Positions 60,000-64,000 of a stretch of 64,000 nt of DNA are shown here, one piece after another; within the stretch, counting starts at the first letter, position 1; every line of letters begins with the position of its first letter. The notes under the pieces were generated by a model. That model was not told the origin of the DNA, made no database searches, and saw only the letters and a list, made by a program, of their open reading frames with translations. This stretch comes from Anomaloglossus baeobatrachus (taxonomy: Eukaryota > Chordata > Amphibia > Anura > Aromobatidae), in NCBI RefSeq assembly GCF_048569485.1, contig NC_134360.1, positions 203,447,192-203,511,191 on the forward strand. The letters run 5' to 3'. Both the position numbers and the translations under genes were made by a program.

Positions 60000-61165
60000 T
60001 GGTGCCAAAGAAGGACTGATCATTCCGCCCCGTTCTGGACCTCAAACTGCTCAACAGACATGTGAGCACCAGACTGTTTCGGATGGAATCTCTCCGCTCG
60101 GTCATCGCCTTCGATGTCACAAGGAGACTTCCTAGCATCGATCGACATCAAGGATGCTTATCTCCATGTGCCGATCGCACCCGAACATCAACGCTTCTTG
60201 CGTTTCGCCATCGGGGACGAACACCTTCAGTTCGTGGCATTGCCTTTCGGCCTGGCGACAGCCCCACGGGTTTTCACCAAGGTCATGGCATCCGTTGTGG
60301 CGGTCCTACACTCTCTGGGCCACTCGGTGATTCCCTACTTAGACGATCTCCTAGTCAGGGCACCTTCTCGGGTGGCGTGTCAACACAGCCTTACAGTCGC
60401 TCTGGCGACTCTCCAGCAGTTCGGGTGGATAATCAACTTCCCAAAATCCCAGTTGACACCGACCCAATCACTTACTTACCTCGGGATGGAGTTTCATACA
60501 GGGACAGGAGGTCGACTTCCCTCGACAGGAACGTCTCTCTGTCCCTTGCAACCAAGACATCTCTTCAGTGGTGGCTCCTTCCCAATTCTCTATCGCAAGG
60601 AAAATCCTTCCTACCCCCAACCTGGGCTGTGGTCACCACGGACGCGAGCCTGTCGGGGTGGGGAGCGGTTTTCCTCCACCACAGGGCTCAGGGAACCTGG
60701 ACTCCGGTAGAGTCCTCCCTTCAGATCAATGTTCTGGAGAGAAGGGCAGTGTATCTAGCCTTATTGGCCTTCCATCGGTGGCTGGAGGGCAGACAGATCC
60801 GTATACAGTCGGACAACGCCACTGCCGTCGCATACATCAACCATCAGGGCGGCACGCGCAGTCGTCAGGCCTTCCAGGAAGTCAGGCGGATTCTGCAGTG
60901 GGTGGAAGCCACAGCCTCCACGATCTCCGCAGTTTACATCCCGGGCGTGGAAAACTGGGAAGCAGATTTTCTCAGTTGTCAGGGCATGGACGCGGGGGAA
61001 TGGTCTCTTCACCCAGACGTGTTTCGAGAGATCTGTCGCCGCTGGGGAACGCCGGACGTCGATCTCATGGCGTCACGACACGACAAGGTCCCGGCCTTCA
61101 TGGCAAGGTCTCAGGATCACAGAGCTCTGGCGGCGGATGCATTAGTTCAGGATTGGTCGCAGTTT
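60000..61165 (+). other. Reverse transcriptase and RNase H region of the full-length DIRS element (fossil part)
   Basis: Reverse transcriptase marks: 'SIDIKDAYLHVPI', 'FVALPFGLATAPRVFTKVM' and the active-site 'YLDDLLV' (60337-60357). RNase H marks: 'VTTDASLSGWGAVF', 'LERRAVYLAL' and 'IQSDNATAVAYINHQGG'. This order with a recombinase following is specific to the DIRS order. Confidence 0.85.
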
Positions 61166-61399
61166 TGACTTCCTTATGTATTTCCTCCTCTGGCGATGCT
61201 GCCCAGAGTGTTACGCAAGATCAGGTCCGACTGTCGTCGCGCCATTCTCGTCGCTCCAGATTGGCCGAGGCGATCGTGGTACCCGGATCTGTGGCATCTC
61301 ACGGTGGGTCAACCGTGGGCGCTTCCAGACCGCCCAGACTTGCTGTCACAAGGGCCGTTTTTCCATCTGAATTCTGTGGCCCTCAACCTGACTGTGTGG

Positions 61400-62434
61400 C
61401 CCTTCAGTCCTGGCTCCTAGCGTCTTCAGGATTATCTCAGGATGTCATTGCCACTATGAGACAGGCCAGGAAACCAACGTCCGCCAAGATCTATTACAGA
61501 TCTTGGCGGATCTTCTTTATCCTGGTGCTCTGATAATGGTTTTTCTCCCTGGCCGTTTGCCTTACCCACTTTTCTTTCATTCTTTCAATCCGGAATGGAC
61601 ATTGTTTGTCACTCGGCTCTCTCAAGGGACAAGTATCGGCGCTCTCCGTATTTTTTCAAAAGCGCCTGGCCAGGCTTCCGCAGGTCCGCACGTTCCTGCA
61701 GGGAGTTTGCCACAGTCCCACCTTACAAGCGTCCGCTGGGACCCTGGGACCTTAACAGGGTGCTAACGGCTCTTCAGAAACCACCTTTCGAGCCGCTGCG
61801 GGATGTCTCTTTATCACGTCTTTCGCAGAAGGTGGCATTTCTAGTGGCAGTTACATCACTCAGAGTGTCGGAGCTTGCAGCGCTGTCATGCAAAGCCCCC
61901 TTCCTGGTTTTTCACCAGGATAAGGTGGTTCTGCGTCCTGTCCCGGAATTTCTCCCTAAGGTGGTATCCCCTTTTCATCTCAATCAGGATATCTCCTTGC
62001 CTTCATTTTGCCCTAATCCAATTCACCAATGTGAAAAGGATTTGCACTCTTTGGATCTAGTGAGAGCACTCCGGTTCTACGTGTCTCGCACGGCGCCCCT
62101 GCGTCGTTCAGATGCGCTCTTTGTCCTTGTCGCTGGCCAGCGTAAGGTTTCGCAGGCTTCCAAGTCAACCTTGGCTCGGTGGATCAAGGAACCGATTCTT
62201 GAAGCCTACCGTTCTAATGGGCTTCCGCTTCCTTCAGGGCTGAAAGCCCATTCTACCAGAGCCGTGGGTGCGTCCTGGGCATTGCGGCACCGGGCTACGG
62301 CTCAGCAGGTGTGTCAGGCAGCTACCTGGTCTAGTCTGCACACTTTCACGAAACACTATCAGGTGCATACCTATGCTTCGGCAGACGCCAGTCTAGGTAG
62401 GCGAGTCCTCCAGGCAGCGGTTGCCCACCTGTAA
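61400..62434 (+). other. Tyrosine recombinase region of the full-length DIRS element (fossil part)
   Basis: Contains 'RQARKPTSAKIY', 'RVSELAAL', 'KSTLARWIKEPI', 'HSTRAVGASWALRH' and 'FTKHYQVHTYA', nearly the same as the short element at 51468, so the two are close relatives. Confidence 0.85.
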
Positions 62435-62940
62435 GAGGGGGCCGTTTCGGCTCTTTTTATCGAGGTATTCTTTTACCCACCCAGGGACTGCTTTTGGACG
62501 TCCCAATTGTCTGGGTCTCCCAATGGAGCGACAAAGAAGAAGGGAATTTTGTTTACTTACCGTAAATTCCTTTTCTTCTAGCTCCTATTGGGAGACCCAG
62601 CACCCGCCCCTGTGCCCTTCGGGCTGGTTGTTCTTTTGTGTACACATGTTGTTCATGTTGAATTGTTCTATTGGTTCATGGTTTTCAGTTCTCCGAACAT
62701 CCTTCGGATTGAATTTACCTTAGACCAATTTATAAGTTTCCTCCTTCCTGCTTTTGCACCAAAACTGAGGAGCCCGTGATGCACGGGGGGGTGTATAGGC
62801 AGAGGGGAGGGGTTACACTTTTTAAAGTGTAATACTTTGTGTGGCCTCCGGAGGCAGAAGCTATACACCCAATTGTCTGGGTCTCCCAATAGGAGCTAGA
62901 AGAAAAGGAATTTACGGTAAGTAAACAAAATTCCCTTCTT

Positions 62941-63500
62941 CTAATTAGAGGTGGTAGTAGTAGTAAAAATATTTATTATTAATAATAATAATAATAATAA
63001 TAATATAATATTATTATTATTCCTACTACGTATTGGGATAAGATAATTGGAGACGGGAATACCTCTTTAATCCCCTCCTGAGTGCAGGTGTTCGGAGCAG
63101 ACGCTGTGAATCCTCCATACTTGGCGGATGCCAACTGTGTTACACATCTGGCACCTGCCTTGAACAGTAATGATCAAACCTCACTCCGATTGCTATTATT
63201 TAACCTGACAGCGGCATTTAAATAGATGTGATCTATGTTCACCTCAAATTCCCCCAGCTATGACCAAATCGGAGCGCCAGTGCATTACTAAACCAGCCAA
63301 GGCCTTCTGAAAGCCCCTGATACTGAGTCCTAGGAGATTATCATTTTCCCTATATGCTGCTGCACTGGAGTATCATAAACCGATCACAGGCTCGGGCAAG
63401 TGGTGTGGAGGAGGGGAGTAAAAATGCTAGATTTGTTCTTATGATTATAATTTTATTTTTGGATTGGGGAATAAAAATTAAAAATATAAAATGGGGAAAA
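62941..63500. other. SOAT1 intron 10, (TAA)n run, otherwise no recognisable feature
   Basis: (ATA/TAA)n at 62970-63020. The rest shows no exon of SOAT1 or clear repeat. Confidence 0.5.
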
Positions 63501-63503
63501 TCG

Positions 63504-63504
63504 T

Positions 63505-63541
<37 letters not shown>
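63504..63541. repeat. (GT)n microsatellite
   Basis: About 18 GT units. Confidence 0.95.
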
Positions 63542-63542
<1 letters not shown>

Positions 63543-63565
63543 TTCCCCACCCCCCCCACCTCTTT

Positions 63566-64000
63566 TAAGGCTGGAATCACACTTTCAGAGTGTAAAATTG
63601 GATGGAGTCTCATGGTAGAAAGTAGCATGAGCTCTGTTCAAGTCTTGATCAGTGTGCAATGCGATTCTGTGATTTTTCTCATGATTGTAGTCCGTGTGCA
63701 ATCCGTTTTTGATGTATGTGATCCGTTTTTATTCTCAGCAGCTATGTCATCTGCCATTCAGCTCTGCTACATGGCCGCTGACAGCAGACACAGCCAGAGC
63801 GATGTAGCAGAGCTGAATAGCCGCTGACAGCAGACACCGACAGAGCCGCACGATCAGAATGAAGTCTGATGAACTTCACCCAACTTCATTGTCATCCCGC
63901 GGCTCTGTCTGTGTGGCATGGCTTGATTTTCGGTCACTGGTGAAGGTCTCACCGGTGACCGCAAATCCCCTGAGTGACTTAGCGCAGATCACTTATCAGC
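63566..64000. repeat. MITE-like repeat running off the window
   Basis: Begins 'ttaaggctggaatcacactt', the style of terminus used by several MITEs here, and has a direct repeat of 'agccgctgacagcagacac' type sequence near 63770-63840. The right end is outside the window. Confidence 0.4.

Larger units (their letters stand above)
57119..62938 (+). mobile_element. DIRS-type retrotransposon, full length (fossil)
   Basis: 5.82 kb. Inverted terminal repeats at 57119-57265 and 62760-62938, internal complementary region at 62501-62602 holding complements of both ends. Parts in order: gag-like region, reverse transcriptase, RNase H, tyrosine recombinase. No LTRs and no target duplication. The two terminal repeats and the internal complementary region are almost identical, so the insertion is recent. 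All parts are present but the coding region is broken in roughly half a dozen places. Lies in SOAT1 intron 10 in the same orientation as the gene. Confidence 0.9.

Overview
The window is vertebrate nuclear DNA, most likely from a frog. It holds one recognisable host gene, sterol O-acyltransferase 1 (SOAT1), split into short exons with GT-AG introns. Around and inside the gene lies a dense mix of DIRS-type tyrosine-recombinase retrotransposons, Tc1/mariner transposons, TTAA- and TTA/TAA-flanked MITEs and LTR elements, which I associate with anuran genomes. The frog call is inference from repeat content and from the SOAT1 peptide; no species marker is visible.

Positions 1 to about 24,000 are intergenic and almost entirely repeats. 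In order they hold: the 3' part of an LTR element whose LTR carries a large tandem duplication (1-3035); a Tc1 remnant split by a Harbinger-type MITE (3250-4410); inverted repeats with a hammerhead-like motif; a 27-bp minisatellite (5455-6256); a Tc1 element split by a 1.07-kb inverted-repeat insertion (6771-9498); a complete short LTR element (11992-16114) whose interior encodes a cold-shock-domain-like protein and shows no pol; a mariner remnant split by a MITE and a solo LTR (17632-19808); and a four-level nest of repeats containing two minisatellites (19815-23425).

SOAT1 is on the + strand. A CpG-rich block with two NRF1-type sites and a probable untranslated first exon lies at 24000-24280. 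Nine coding exons follow between 29704 and 56727 and give 328 codons in one continuous frame: the cytosolic N-terminus, the first three probable membrane segments and the start of the acyltransferase core. The rest of the gene, including the catalytic part, lies beyond the right edge.

SOAT1 introns hold most of the remaining elements: a G-rich 27-bp minisatellite and a solo LTR in intron 1; a Tc1 nested in a mariner, another Tc remnant and several MITEs in intron 2; a long-TIR mariner-like element and a recombinase-only DIRS element in intron 7; and a full-length DIRS element (57119-62938) in intron 10. Insertion order can be read in several nests because target duplications and flanking halves are preserved.

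All LTR and DIRS elements are described here as fossils. The most unusual observations are the cold-shock-domain cargo in a small LTR element, the primer-site-like motif repeated inside the LTRs, the hammerhead-like cores in inverted-repeat elements, and minisatellites that arose inside transposable elements.
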